From assembly GCF_016807805.1 (NCBI RefSeq), contig NZ_CP063362.1:868001-932000 (forward strand): a stretch of DNA of 64,000 nucleotides. Direction: 5' to 3'. Below, piece by piece: positions 1 through 8,996 of the stretch. How positions within the stretch are numbered: the first letter of the stretch is position 1; the number at the start of each line of letters is the position of its first letter. Source of the stretch: Xanthobacter dioxanivorans (lineage in GTDB: Bacteria > Pseudomonadota > Alphaproteobacteria > Rhizobiales > Xanthobacteraceae). The notes under the pieces are model-generated. The model saw only the letters and a list, made by a program, of their open reading frames with translations, did not search any database and was not told where the DNA came from. Position numbers and translations under genes: made by a program.

Positions 1-824
1 TCGTCGTTGGGCCCGAGGCCGCACAGCCGCTCGAACAGGCGATAGGGTACGCCGGCCTTCTTTTGCATGGCCTCCGCCGCCGCGCGCATCTGCGCGCCGA
101 TGGCGATGGTCCACGCTGCCTCGCCCATGGTCGCCACCTCTTCCACGCCGATGCCCCCGATGGTGGTCGGGGTGAAATCGTCGGGAATATGCCCGTCCAG
201 GGAGCCCGCGAGGTCCGGAAGGAACGAGGCCTCTAGCCCGAAATCCTCGAAGATGGTGCGCAGCTCGTCGAGATCGCCGGGGGAAAGATGCGAGCCCGGC
301 AGCACGTTGACGCGCTTCGCGTCGCGCACCACGTCCGGCGCCGGCTTCTCCACCAGCACGTCGATCATCTTCGCGACGGTCTTGCCCCACCCGTCCTGGA
401 AGGCATCCTTGAAGTCGGGGGTGGAGACATAGACCATCGGAAAGTCGGCCAGCTGGGGATACTTGTCGCGCACCATCTTGATGTAGCCGTCCACGTCGTC
501 ACCCTTGGTCTCGGTGACGCCGGTGGAGCAAATGCCGATGATCTCCGGCTTGGTGCGGTTGTAGATGTTGAGGATCGCCTGCTCGACATTCTCATAGCCG
601 CCGAGCACGGTGGCGACCTCGCTCATGGCCGTCGTCTGCAGCGGGATCGCCTCCTTGAAGTGCCGCACGAACAGCACCAGGCCGAACGAGGTGCAGCCCT
701 GCGAGCCGTGCAGCAGCGGCATGGCGCCCCTGAGGCCCATGAAGGCGAGCGCGCCGCCGATCGGCTGGCTCATCTTCAATGGGTTGACGGCACAGGATTT
801 CTTTCCCTGGACGAACTTGGCCAT
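1..824 (-). CDS. nifN: Nitrogenase FeMo-cofactor scaffold subunit NifN (partial)
   Basis: NifN pairs with NifE to form the scaffold on which the FeMo-cofactor precursor matures before transfer to NifDK. About 274 residues are visible; the 3' end lies beyond the window. The N-terminus (MAKFVQGKKSCAVNPLK), the LLHGSQGCTSF motif and CSTGVTETKGDD are typical of NifN and related to NifK. The ATG follows an AGGAGG ribosome site that overlaps the nifE stop codon, leaving a 9-base gap, so translation is probably coupled to nifE. Family assignment is firm. Confidence 0.96.
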   Translation of the reverse strand, partial: MAKFVQGKKSCAVNPLKMSQPIGGALAFMGLRGAMPLLHGSQGCTSFGLVLFVRHFKEAIPLQTTAMSEVATVLGGYENVEQAILNIYNRTKPEIIGICSTGVTETKGDDVDGYIKMVRDKYPQLADFPMVYVSTPDFKDAFQDGWGKTVAKMIDVLVEKPAPDVVRDAKRVNVLPGSHLSPGDLDELRTIFEDFGLEASFLPDLAGSLDGHIPDDFTPTTIGGIGVEEVATMGEAAWTIAIGAQMRAAAEAMQKKAGVPYRLFERLCGLGPND

Positions 825-833
825 GGCCGCCTC

Positions 834-2732
834 CTATTCCGCGGCCACGAGGGTGACCGGCGCGCCGGGCGGGGCGACCAGCACGTCCAGCATCTCCTCG
901 ATCCGCTCGCCGCACTTGCCGCAGCCGGAGGCGGCGGCGGTGCGGGCCGTGACCTCGGCGAGGTTGGACGCGCCGGCGCGAACCGCATCCTCGATGGCGC
1001 CCACATCCACGCTCTTGCAATTGCAGACCTTCTTCGCGCGGCGCGCGGCCTCGGCCAGGACCGGATCCGCCGGCACCGGCGCGCCGGCGACGCCCAGCGC
1101 CTCGAAGATCTCCTCGATGCGGCCCGAGCACGCCCCGCAGCCGCCGGAGGCGTTGGTGTGGGCCTTCACGCCCTCCACGGTGGTGAGACCGTGGGCCTTG
1201 ATGGCATCCTCGATGGTGCCGAGGTCCACGCTCTTGCAGTTGCAGATCTTCTTGGCGCGCCGCGCCTTCTCGGCCGCGACCGGATCCGCGGCCAGCGCCG
1301 CGGCTTCCGCCTCCATCTGCGCGATGGCACGATTCTGCCAGTTGTTGGCCGGATTGTCCCACGGGGCGGGCTTGCGCACCTGCTCCCAGATGGGGTTGTA
1401 GAGCGCCTTGTCGATCTCCTCGACCAGCTTCACCATGCCCACGTAACCCATGTAGGCGTGGTGGCGCTCCTGGTTGATGTCGAGCCAGGGCATCGCCGCC
1501 TTGAGGGCGATGAACTGCGAGCGGCCGCCCGAAAGCATGATGTCGGCCTTCGCGTCCTTGAGCATCTTGTACATTTCGCGCGGCGTCATGTCGTCGATCA
1601 TGTGGGCGTCCTGCCCCATGAGCTCCTTGATGCGCTCCTTGTCCTCCTTGGTGGACTTCTTGACCGAAGTGCCCACCAGCTCGAGGCCGGCCTCCTGCAG
1701 CGCCGCCACCACCGACCAGGACTTCACGCCGCCGGTGATCAGCAGCACCTTCTTGTCCTTGAAGCGGGGCTTGTACTTGGCGATGGCCGCCCAGGCCTTC
1801 GCCTCCTCGCGTTCGATCAGCGCCTCGGTGCGGTCCATCAGCTCGGGATCGGCGCCGCGCTCGATGAGCATGCGGGCGATCTCGCGGAGCGAATCCGACG
1901 AATCCTGGATGCCGTAGAAGGAGCCCTCGAAGAAGGGAATGTCGTAGCGCTCCTCCATCTTGCGGGCGACGTTGATCATCGCCTTGGAGCACACCATCAT
2001 CGCCGCCTTGGCGCGGTGCGAGGAGGCGACATCCTTGTAGCGCCCGTCGCCGGAGATGCAGGCGAGGATGCGGATGCCGAGCTCGTCAAGCAGCGGCTTC
2101 ACCTGCCAGAGCTCGCCGGAAAGGTTGTATTCGCCGATGATGTTGATGTCGTAGGGCGTGGTGTATTCCGGCTCCTCGGTGCCGATGACATGCTGGAGGA
2201 TGGCTTCTCCGGCGAGCTTGTTGCCGAGATTCTTCGGGCCGGCAAAGCCCGGCGAATTGATCGGGATGACCGGCGTGCCGAACTTCTCCTTCGCCGCCTT
2301 GCAGACCGCGTCGATGTCGTCGCCGATCATGGCGGGCACGCAGGTCTGGTAGACGAAGACGGCCGGCGGGTTATACTTCTCGATGATTTCCTTGATGGAC
2401 TTGAACAGGCGCTTTTCACCGCCGAACACGACATCGGTCTCGTTGATGTCGGTGGTGAAGCCGGTGCGCCAGAGATTCGAGCCGGAGGACTTGGCGCCGC
2501 GATTGTCCCAGGAATTGCCTTCGCAGGCGATGGGGCCGTGCACCAGGTGGGCCACGTCGGTCAGGGGCTGGAGGGCGATCTTCGCCCCGTCGAAGGCGCA
2601 GCCGCCGGCGGCGCCGCCGGGCTGGAGCTGCTTGGTGCACCCCTTCTTCTTTTCCGCCTCCGATTTGTTCTGGTTCTTCGCACAGCTGGGCTCGTTGAAG
2701 ACTTCCTGAATCGTGGCGGAAAGCGAGCTCAT
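834..2732 (-). CDS. nifE: Nitrogenase cofactor scaffold subunit NifE with two C-terminal BFD-like [2Fe-2S] modules
   Basis: NifE is the partner of NifN in FeMo-cofactor assembly. Residues 1 to about 470 are a standard NifE core, including LQPLTDVAHLVHGPIAC and GGVKSWSVV. The protein is 632 aa, well beyond the core length, because of an extension holding two copies of a BFD-like [2Fe-2S] motif, C-x-C then C-x2-C: Cys497/499/532/535 and Cys570/572/604/607. The same type of module forms the middle of NifU and occurs in bacterioferritin-associated ferredoxin. I chose the ATG at 2732 because AAGGAGAG precedes it; an in-frame TTG lies six codons upstream. The extra modules could pass electrons or clusters to the scaffold (inference). 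Confidence 0.95.
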   Translation of the reverse strand: MSSLSATIQEVFNEPSCAKNQNKSEAEKKKGCTKQLQPGGAAGGCAFDGAKIALQPLTDVAHLVHGPIACEGNSWDNRGAKSSGSNLWRTGFTTDINETDVVFGGEKRLFKSIKEIIEKYNPPAVFVYQTCVPAMIGDDIDAVCKAAKEKFGTPVIPINSPGFAGPKNLGNKLAGEAILQHVIGTEEPEYTTPYDINIIGEYNLSGELWQVKPLLDELGIRILACISGDGRYKDVASSHRAKAAMMVCSKAMINVARKMEERYDIPFFEGSFYGIQDSSDSLREIARMLIERGADPELMDRTEALIEREEAKAWAAIAKYKPRFKDKKVLLITGGVKSWSVVAALQEAGLELVGTSVKKSTKEDKERIKELMGQDAHMIDDMTPREMYKMLKDAKADIMLSGGRSQFIALKAAMPWLDINQERHHAYMGYVGMVKLVEEIDKALYNPIWEQVRKPAPWDNPANNWQNRAIAQMEAEAAALAADPVAAEKARRAKKICNCKSVDLGTIEDAIKAHGLTTVEGVKAHTNASGGCGACSGRIEEIFEALGVAGAPVPADPVLAEAARRAKKVCNCKSVDVGAIEDAVRAGASNLAEVTARTAAASGCGKCGERIEEMLDVLVAPPGAPVTLVAAE

Positions 2733-2794
2733 GGATCTCTCCTTCGACAAGCGGGCTGTGTAAAGATCTGGATTTCGAAAACGGCGGCTCCCGT

Positions 2795-2830
2795 TCGATC
2801 CGGCCCGGGTGGGGCCCCGGGCCGGATCGA
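2795..2830 (-). promoter_or_regulatory. 15-bp GC-rich hairpin between nifK and nifE
   Basis: A perfect 15-bp inverted repeat (arms 2795-2809 and 2816-2830, 6-base loop) fills much of the nifK-nifE gap. No T-run follows on the transcribed strand, so it is not a classic terminator. A stem this strong could protect the upstream nifHDK message from 3' decay or lower readthrough into nifEN. That role is inference; the stem is seen directly. Confidence 0.75.
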
Positions 2831-2849
2831 TATCTTCAGGCTTCTGCGA

Positions 2850-4409
2850 TCAACGGATGATGTCGAACGAGTAGTCCGTCTTGGCCGGCACGATGGTGTT
2901 CTGGTCGATCGTGTCGAAGATCTTGTCGAGGATGGTGATCAGAACGTTCATGCCGCCCTGATAGCCCCACACCGGACGACGGTGGTGGTGGTGACGGTCG
3001 AACACCGGGAAGCCGATGCGGATCAACGGAGTGCCGGTGTCGCGCTCGAGATACTTGCCGTAGGTGTTGCCGATCAGGAAGTCCACCGGCTCGGTGAAGA
3101 GCAGCGAACGCATGTGCCACAGATCCCGGCCGGGATAGACTTGGCAATTCTGGCCGAACGGCGAGCTGTCGAACAGCTCCTGCATCTTGTCGGCCCACTT
3201 CTTGTTGCCATTGGTGGCAAGCACGTGGGTCGGCTCGGCGCCGAGCTCGAGCAGGAAGCTCGCGAGACCCATGCACAGGTCCGGATCGCCATAGATGGCG
3301 AACTTCTTGCCGTGGATGTGCGCGTTGGAATCGGCGATGGCATCCACCAGGCGGCCGCGCTCCCGGGCGAGCTCCTCGGGGATTTCCTTGCCGGAGATGC
3401 GCGAGATCGCCATGAGGAATTCGTCGGTGCCCTTCACGCCCACGGGGTGGTTGAAGGCGACGACTTCCTGGCCATGATTGGCGATGAACGGCAGCGTCTT
3501 CTCGGTGCAGTATTCCTGCATGGAGATGGTGGCCTTGGCATGGAGCGCGTTGGCCGCCTCCTCCAGCGTGGTGCCGCCGTCATACATGCGGAACTCGCCG
3601 TCGGTGGGGGTGTCCCACACTTCGGAATTGTCGGCGAGGATGGTGTATTCCACGCCCATCAGGCCGAACAGGCGCTTGACTTCGCGCAGGTTGCCGACGG
3701 TGTAGCCGTCGAAGCCGCCGATGAAGTTGATCTTCTCGTTGGGGACGCGATCGAGCTTGGGCGCCGTGCCGGCCTTGCCGTCCCAGAAGTGCTCGAAGAT
3801 GCCCTTCATGACGTTGTCGTAGCCGGTGATGTGGCTGCCGACGAACGCCGGGGTATGGGCGAACGGGACGTCGTACTCGGCCGGGACCGAGCCCTTTTCC
3901 TTGGCGGTCTTGATGAAGGCGTTCAGGTCGTCACCGATGACTTCCGCCATGCAGGTGGTGGAGACCGAGATCATCTTCGGCTTGTACATGTTGTAGGTGT
4001 TGGCGAGGCCGTCGATCATGTTGTTGAGGCCGCCGAACACCGCCGCGTCTTCCGTCATGGAAGAGGACACGCAGGAGCTGGGCTCCTTGAAGTGACGCGA
4101 GAAGTGCGAACGGTAGTAGGCGACGCAACCCTGCGAGCCGTGCACGAAGGGAATGGTCTCCTCGAAGCCCACGGCGGCGAACACCGCGCCGAGCGGCTGA
4201 CAGGCCTTCGCCGGGTTCACCGTGAGGGCTTCGCGGGCGAAGTTTTTTTCCTTGTATTCGGGCGTCTTGGCCCACTCGCGGACGCGCTCGACTTCGGCGG
4301 GATCGCGGGGGTTCTCGAACAGCTTCTTCTTGTTGGCCAGCATCTGCTGGTACTCGGGACCGCGGAACAGCTCGAAGTGATCGAGCACGTTATCTGCATT
4401 CTGTGGCAT
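2850..4409 (-). CDS. nifK: Nitrogenase MoFe protein beta chain NifK
   Basis: This is the beta subunit of the dinitrogenase alpha2-beta2 tetramer, sharing the P-cluster with NifD. It is 519 aa, full length. P-cluster cysteines are at 70 (PAKACQPLG), 95 (GSQGCVAYY) and 153 (STTCMAEV), the same numbers as in Azotobacter vinelandii. The position of the Azotobacter serine ligand, 188, is alanine here (HTPAFVG), and residue 99 is tyrosine. This Tyr99/Ala188 pair matches the variant described for Gluconacetobacter diazotrophicus, in which tyrosine can ligate the oxidised P-cluster. The gene follows nifD after an 83-base gap containing a hairpin. Confidence 0.98.
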   Translation of the reverse strand: MPQNADNVLDHFELFRGPEYQQMLANKKKLFENPRDPAEVERVREWAKTPEYKEKNFAREALTVNPAKACQPLGAVFAAVGFEETIPFVHGSQGCVAYYRSHFSRHFKEPSSCVSSSMTEDAAVFGGLNNMIDGLANTYNMYKPKMISVSTTCMAEVIGDDLNAFIKTAKEKGSVPAEYDVPFAHTPAFVGSHITGYDNVMKGIFEHFWDGKAGTAPKLDRVPNEKINFIGGFDGYTVGNLREVKRLFGLMGVEYTILADNSEVWDTPTDGEFRMYDGGTTLEEAANALHAKATISMQEYCTEKTLPFIANHGQEVVAFNHPVGVKGTDEFLMAISRISGKEIPEELARERGRLVDAIADSNAHIHGKKFAIYGDPDLCMGLASFLLELGAEPTHVLATNGNKKWADKMQELFDSSPFGQNCQVYPGRDLWHMRSLLFTEPVDFLIGNTYGKYLERDTGTPLIRIGFPVFDRHHHHRRPVWGYQGGMNVLITILDKIFDTIDQNTIVPAKTDYSFDIIR

Positions 4410-4453
4410 CTCGAACCCCTATGGGTGGGTCAAACGGATCAAGCCCGCCGGGT

Positions 4454-4477
4454 GCCCCTCCCCGCATGGGGAGGGGC
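4454..4477 (-). promoter_or_regulatory. GC-rich hairpin between nifD and nifK
   Basis: A perfect 10-bp stem (4454-4463 with 4468-4477) closes a GCAT loop in the gap between nifD and nifK. It is one of three such stems at successive junctions of the operon. It is not followed by a T-run. An mRNA stability or processing element is the likeliest use (inference). Confidence 0.7.
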
Positions 4478-4492
4478 GTCGGGCTCAGGCGC

Positions 4493-5998
4493 TCACTCGG
4501 CCGCGAGCAGGCCCGGCTGTGCCGGAGCCCGCTTCCACGGAGCCTTGGTCATCTTCCAGACGGGGGAGTTGATGGCCATGTCCATGTCGCGGGCGAAGAT
4601 GGCAAAGCCGTCATAGCCGTGATACGGGCCGGAATAGTCCCAGGAATGCATCTGCCGGAACGGCACACCCATCTTCTGGAACACGTACTTTTCCTTGATG
4701 CCCGAGCCGACGAGATCGGGCTGGATCTTCTCGACGAACTTCTCGAACTCGTAGCCGGTCACGTCGTCATAGATGATGGTGCCATCCTTGACGTAGTGCT
4801 GGGCGGTGCGCTGATAGTCGTCGTTGTGGCCGAATTCGTAGCCGGTGCCGACCACTTCCATGCCGAGGTCCTCGTAGGCGCCGATCACGTGACGGGGACG
4901 CAGGCCGCCCACGTACAGCATGACGGTCTTGCCCTCGAGGCGCGGGCGGTACTTGGCGATGACCGCGTCCATCAGGGGCTGGTACTTCGCGATCACGCGC
5001 TCCGCACCCTCCTTGATCTTGTCGTCGAAGTAGCCGGCGATCTTGCGCAGCGACTCGGCGATCTTGGACGGGCCGAAGAAGTTGTACTCGCACCACGGAA
5101 TCCCGAACTTCTCTTCCATGTGGCGGGAGATGTAGTTCATGGAACGGTAGCAGTGCAGGACGTTCAGCTTCGCCTTCGGGGTCGCCTCGAGCTCGGCGAG
5201 CGAGCCGTCGCCGGACCACTGGGCGATCACGCGCAGGCCCATCTCCTCGAGGAGGATGCGCGAAGACCAGGCGTCACCGCCGATGTTGTAGTCGCCGATG
5301 ATGGCCACGTCATACGGGGACGGGTCGAAGCGGGGAGCCGCGTTCGGGTCCATCTTGTCGAACACCCAGTCCCGGATCGCGTCGTTGGCGATGTGGTGGC
5401 CGAGCGACTGGGACACGCCACGGAAACCTTCGCAGCGCACGGGCACGATGGTCTTGTTGTCGTATTCCTTCGACTTGGCCTTGGACACGGCCTCGATGTC
5501 GTCGCCGATGAGGCCGATCGGGCACTCGGACTGCACCGTGATGCCGTTGTTGAGCGGGAACAGCTCCTGGATTTCGTCCATGATCTTGGCGAGCTTCTTG
5601 TCGCCGCCGAAGACGATGTCCTTTTCCTGGAAATCGGAGGTGAACTGCATCGTCACGAAGGTGTCGATACCGGTCGTGCCGATGTAGTAGTTGCGGCGGG
5701 CGGCCCAGCTGTACTGGCCGCAGCCCACTGGGCCATGGGAGATGTGGATCATGTCCTTGATCGGACCCCACACCACGCCCTTGGAACCGGCATACGCGCA
5801 GCCGCGGATCGTCATCACGCCCGGGATGGACTTGATGTTCGACTTCACGCCGCAGTCGGACTTGCCGGCCTCGTGGACGTTGAGGTGCTTCGCGCGGCGC
5901 TTCGCGGTCTTCTCGGGATAAACCTTGAGAACTTCCGCGATGAGTTCCTTGTTACGCGCCTTGATTTCAGCAACGCTTTGCGGTTGGGCCAAGCTCAT
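4493..5998 (-). CDS. nifD: Nitrogenase MoFe protein alpha chain NifD
   Basis: This is the catalytic alpha subunit of dinitrogenase, carrying the FeMo-cofactor and half of the P-cluster. It is 501 aa. P-cluster cysteines are at 67 (IRGCAYAG), 93 (GPVGCGQYS) and 159 (QSECPIG). The FeMo-cofactor ligands are Cys283 ([11 protein letters not shown]) and His451 ([14 protein letters not shown]). The substrate-channel histidine lies in [11 protein letters not shown]. All key residues are present, so the enzyme should be active. It lies 72 bases after nifH, with a hairpin in the gap. Confidence 0.98.
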   Translation of the reverse strand: MSLAQPQSVAEIKARNKELIAEVLKVYPEKTAKRRAKHLNVHEAGKSDCGVKSNIKSIPGVMTIRGCAYAGSKGVVWGPIKDMIHISHGPVGCGQYSWAARRNYYIGTTGIDTFVTMQFTSDFQEKDIVFGGDKKLAKIMDEIQELFPLNNGITVQSECPIGLIGDDIEAVSKAKSKEYDNKTIVPVRCEGFRGVSQSLGHHIANDAIRDWVFDKMDPNAAPRFDPSPYDVAIIGDYNIGGDAWSSRILLEEMGLRVIAQWSGDGSLAELEATPKAKLNVLHCYRSMNYISRHMEEKFGIPWCEYNFFGPSKIAESLRKIAGYFDDKIKEGAERVIAKYQPLMDAVIAKYRPRLEGKTVMLYVGGLRPRHVIGAYEDLGMEVVGTGYEFGHNDDYQRTAQHYVKDGTIIYDDVTGYEFEKFVEKIQPDLVGSGIKEKYVFQKMGVPFRQMHSWDYSGPYHGYDGFAIFARDMDMAINSPVWKMTKAPWKRAPAQPGLLAAE

Positions 5999-6032
5999 TT
6001 CGCAATCTCGCTCTCGTTTGGAATGCCGTGTA

Positions 6033-6058
6033 GGCCGGCCTCGAAATGGAGGCCGGCC
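6033..6058 (-). promoter_or_regulatory. GC-rich hairpin between nifH and nifD
   Basis: A perfect 10-bp stem (6033-6042 with 6049-6058) around a 6-base loop sits in the 72-base nifH-nifD gap. In nif operons nifH mRNA is usually the most abundant segment, and a 3' stem would help stabilise it. That function is inferred; only the stem is seen. Confidence 0.7.
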
Positions 6059-6070
6059 CGTGTGACAGCG

Positions 6071-7138
<1,068 letters not shown>

Positions 7139-7155
7139 TCATTTTTTCCTTTATA

Positions 7156-7168
7156 AATCAAAGGCTTA
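7156..7168 (+). promoter_or_regulatory. IHF-like site in the nifH control region
   Basis: AATCAAAGGCTTA fits the IHF consensus WATCAA-N4-TTR at every specified base. It sits in an AT-rich patch between the activator sites and the -24 element, where IHF bends DNA in many NifA-dependent promoters. The bases 7157-7174 also form an inverted repeat (ATCAAA / TTTGAT). Confidence 0.7.
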
Positions 7169-7195
7169 TTTGATGTGTCGGAGCCAATTCCGGCG

Positions 7196-7211
7196 TGTTG
7201 AAAACCCGACA
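7196..7211. promoter_or_regulatory. NifA upstream activator site 1 of nifH
   Basis: TGT-N10-ACA, the NifA enhancer consensus, occurs about 70 bases upstream of the -24 box. A second copy 35 bases further upstream supports it. Confidence 0.8.
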
Positions 7212-7245
7212 CTGGCCTTTCGTGGCCGACACGGCAGTTTAGGGC

Positions 7246-7261
7246 TGTTTGAAACAGGACA
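7246..7261. promoter_or_regulatory. NifA upstream activator site 2 of nifH
   Basis: This is a second TGT-N10-ACA motif, about 119 bases upstream of the -24 box. Paired sites usually allow cooperative NifA binding. Confidence 0.78.
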
Positions 7262-7694
7262 CTCCGGCGGCGGCATCCGCGGCTGGCAGGAAGATGACAA
7301 TGGCTTTGGATTTCCATCGGGCCGGCGACGGTCCGGGCCGCCCTGCCCTGCCCTCCCGCGGCGCCGGGGGCGCCCCGCTGGGGCCGACGGAATTGCCGTC
7401 GCATCGGGACCGGCAATTGAAGGAAGGTTCGACATGCCGACCATGCGTGCCTTCGGCGTCGCGAGGGGAGAGGGGAGAGGGGAGAGAAGAGAGAAGGGTC
7501 GGCGGTGCCGGCGCAGGGCGCGGGCGCAAATCCGGCCGAGACCCGGGGCCGGTCCACACAGGGAACAGGCCGGCGTGCATGTCAGGAGCCTCGCGGGAGC
7601 CGCTCGTCGGCGCATTGCCCGACACCCGCGAGGGCGGCCGGATGCGCTGCCCGGATCCATGGCCAGCTCGCCCGACGCCGGCGGGCGCGGGACC
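7262..7694. other. Non-coding stretch between the nifH activator sites and sufS
   Basis: I find no convincing gene in these roughly 430 bases. Short open frames exist on both strands but show no protein family, codon pattern or good ribosome site. It contains a 36-base all-purine tract (7463-7498). Confidence 0.6.
7463..7498 (+). repeat. 36-base polypurine tract with GGGGAGA repeats
   Basis: An uninterrupted purine run on the plus strand has three near-tandem GAGGGGA units followed by AGA repeats. Such tracts can form triplex DNA under supercoiling, but no function can be assigned here. Confidence 0.6.
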
Positions 7695-7721
7695 CGATGA
7701 GCCTGCCAGGCAGGCTCATCG
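7695..7721 (-). terminator. Hairpin after sufS
   Basis: A perfect 11-bp inverted repeat (CGATGAGCCTG / CAGGCTCATCG, 5-base centre) starts 9 bases after the sufS stop codon. No T-run follows on the minus strand, so it may end transcription with help from Rho or protect the 3' end of the suf message. Confidence 0.6.
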
Positions 7722-7730
7722 ACGCCTGCT

Positions 7731-8996
7731 CTAGCCGATCAATTCCTGGGCCTTGCTCAGGGCCGCGACGAAGCGGTCCACTTCCTCGCGCGTATTATAG
7801 AGACCGAACGAGGCCCGGCAGGTGGCGGAGACACCGAACCGCTCCAGCAGCGGCATGGCGCAATGGGTGCCCGCGCGCACGGCGATGCCGTCATTGTCGA
7901 TCAGCGTCGCGAAGTCGTGCGCGTGCCCGCCCTTGATCTCGAAGGAGATGATGGCGCCCTTGTCCTTGGCCGTGCCGATGATGCGCACCGAATTGAGCTC
8001 GCCCAGCCGCTCCTGGGCGTAGCGGGTCAATTCCGCCTCGTGCGCGCGGATGCGGGCCTTGCCGATGGACTCGATATAGTCCAGCGCCGCCCCGAGGCCG
8101 GCGGCCTGGACGATGGCCGGGGTGCCGGCCTCGAAGCGGTGCGGCGGATCGCCGTAGGTGATGGTGTCCTGCCGGACTTCGCGGATCATCTCGCCGCCGC
8201 CGTTGAAGGGCGGCATGGCCTCCAGGTGCTCGTACTTGCCGTAGAGCGCGCCGATGCCGGTGGGCCCGTAGAGCTTGTGGCCGGTGATGATGTAGAAGTC
8301 GCAGTCGAGGTCCTGCACGTCCACGTCGAGGTGCACGGCGCCCTGGGAGCCGTCCACCAGAACCGGGATGCCGCGGGCATGGGCGATCTGCACCACCTCC
8401 TTCACCGGGACGGTGGTGCCGAGCACGTTGGACATCTGGGTGATGGCCACCATCTTGGTGCGCTCGGTGAGCAGGGCCTCGAACGCCTCCATGAGGAAGT
8501 TGCCCTCGTCGTCCACCGGCGCCCACTTCAGCACCGCGCCCTGGTTCTCGCGCAGGAAGTGCCACGGCACGATGTTGGCGTGGTGCTCCATGATGGACAG
8601 GACGATCTCGTCGCCCGGCTTGATGCGGGCCTTGCCGAAGGTGGCGGCGACGAGGTTGATGGCCTCGGTGGCGCTGCGGGTGAAGACGATCTCCTCCGGC
8701 CGCGCCGCGTTGAGGAAGCGCTGCACCCGGGCGCGCCCGCCCTCATAGGCCTCGGTCGCGGCATTGGCGAGATAGTGCAGGCCGCGATGCACGTTGGCGT
8801 ATTCGCAGGTGTAGACCTGCTGGATGCGGTCGAGCATCTGCCTCGGCTTCTGAGCCGAGGCGCCGTTGTCCAGATAGACCAGCGGCTTGCCGTTCACCTT
8901 GAGGTCGAGGATGGGAAAATCCTCGCGCACGCGCATCACGTCGTAGCCGCCGTTCGAGACGGCGGGATGCAGGGGGGCGTGGGCAGCATCACTCAC
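7731..8996 (-). CDS. sufS: Cysteine desulfurase SufS
   Basis: SufS is a PLP enzyme that takes sulfur from cysteine as a persulfide and feeds SufBCD. From the GTG start it is 421 aa, normal for SufS (group II desulfurase). The PLP lysine lies in TGHKLYGPTGIG and the catalytic cysteine in RAGTHCAMPLLERF. The GTG overlaps the sufD stop codon (GTGA), which indicates translational coupling; an upstream in-frame extension reads through sufD and is not real. It is the last gene of the sufBCDS unit; no sufE, sufU, sufA or sufT follows before nifH. Confidence 0.94.
   Translation of the reverse strand: MSDAAHAPLHPAVSNGGYDVMRVREDFPILDLKVNGKPLVYLDNGASAQKPRQMLDRIQQVYTCEYANVHRGLHYLANAATEAYEGGRARVQRFLNAARPEEIVFTRSATEAINLVAATFGKARIKPGDEIVLSIMEHHANIVPWHFLRENQGAVLKWAPVDDEGNFLMEAFEALLTERTKMVAITQMSNVLGTTVPVKEVVQIAHARGIPVLVDGSQGAVHLDVDVQDLDCDFYIITGHKLYGPTGIGALYGKYEHLEAMPPFNGGGEMIREVRQDTITYGDPPHRFEAGTPAIVQAAGLGAALDYIESIGKARIRAHEAELTRYAQERLGELNSVRIIGTAKDKGAIISFEIKGGHAHDFATLIDNDGIAVRAGTHCAMPLLERFGVSATCRASFGLYNTREEVDRFVAALSKAQELIG

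Noticed and set aside
288..4616. A 1442-aa open frame on the plus strand through nifE and nifK
   Set aside because: It is antisense to clearly conserved nif genes and is open only because of high GC and codon bias; its sequence is low-complexity H/R/D/V-rich with no domain.
7166..7734. Several 120-190-aa frames in the sufS-nifH spacer
   Set aside because: They overlap each other on both strands, cover the NifA sites and show no protein-like features.
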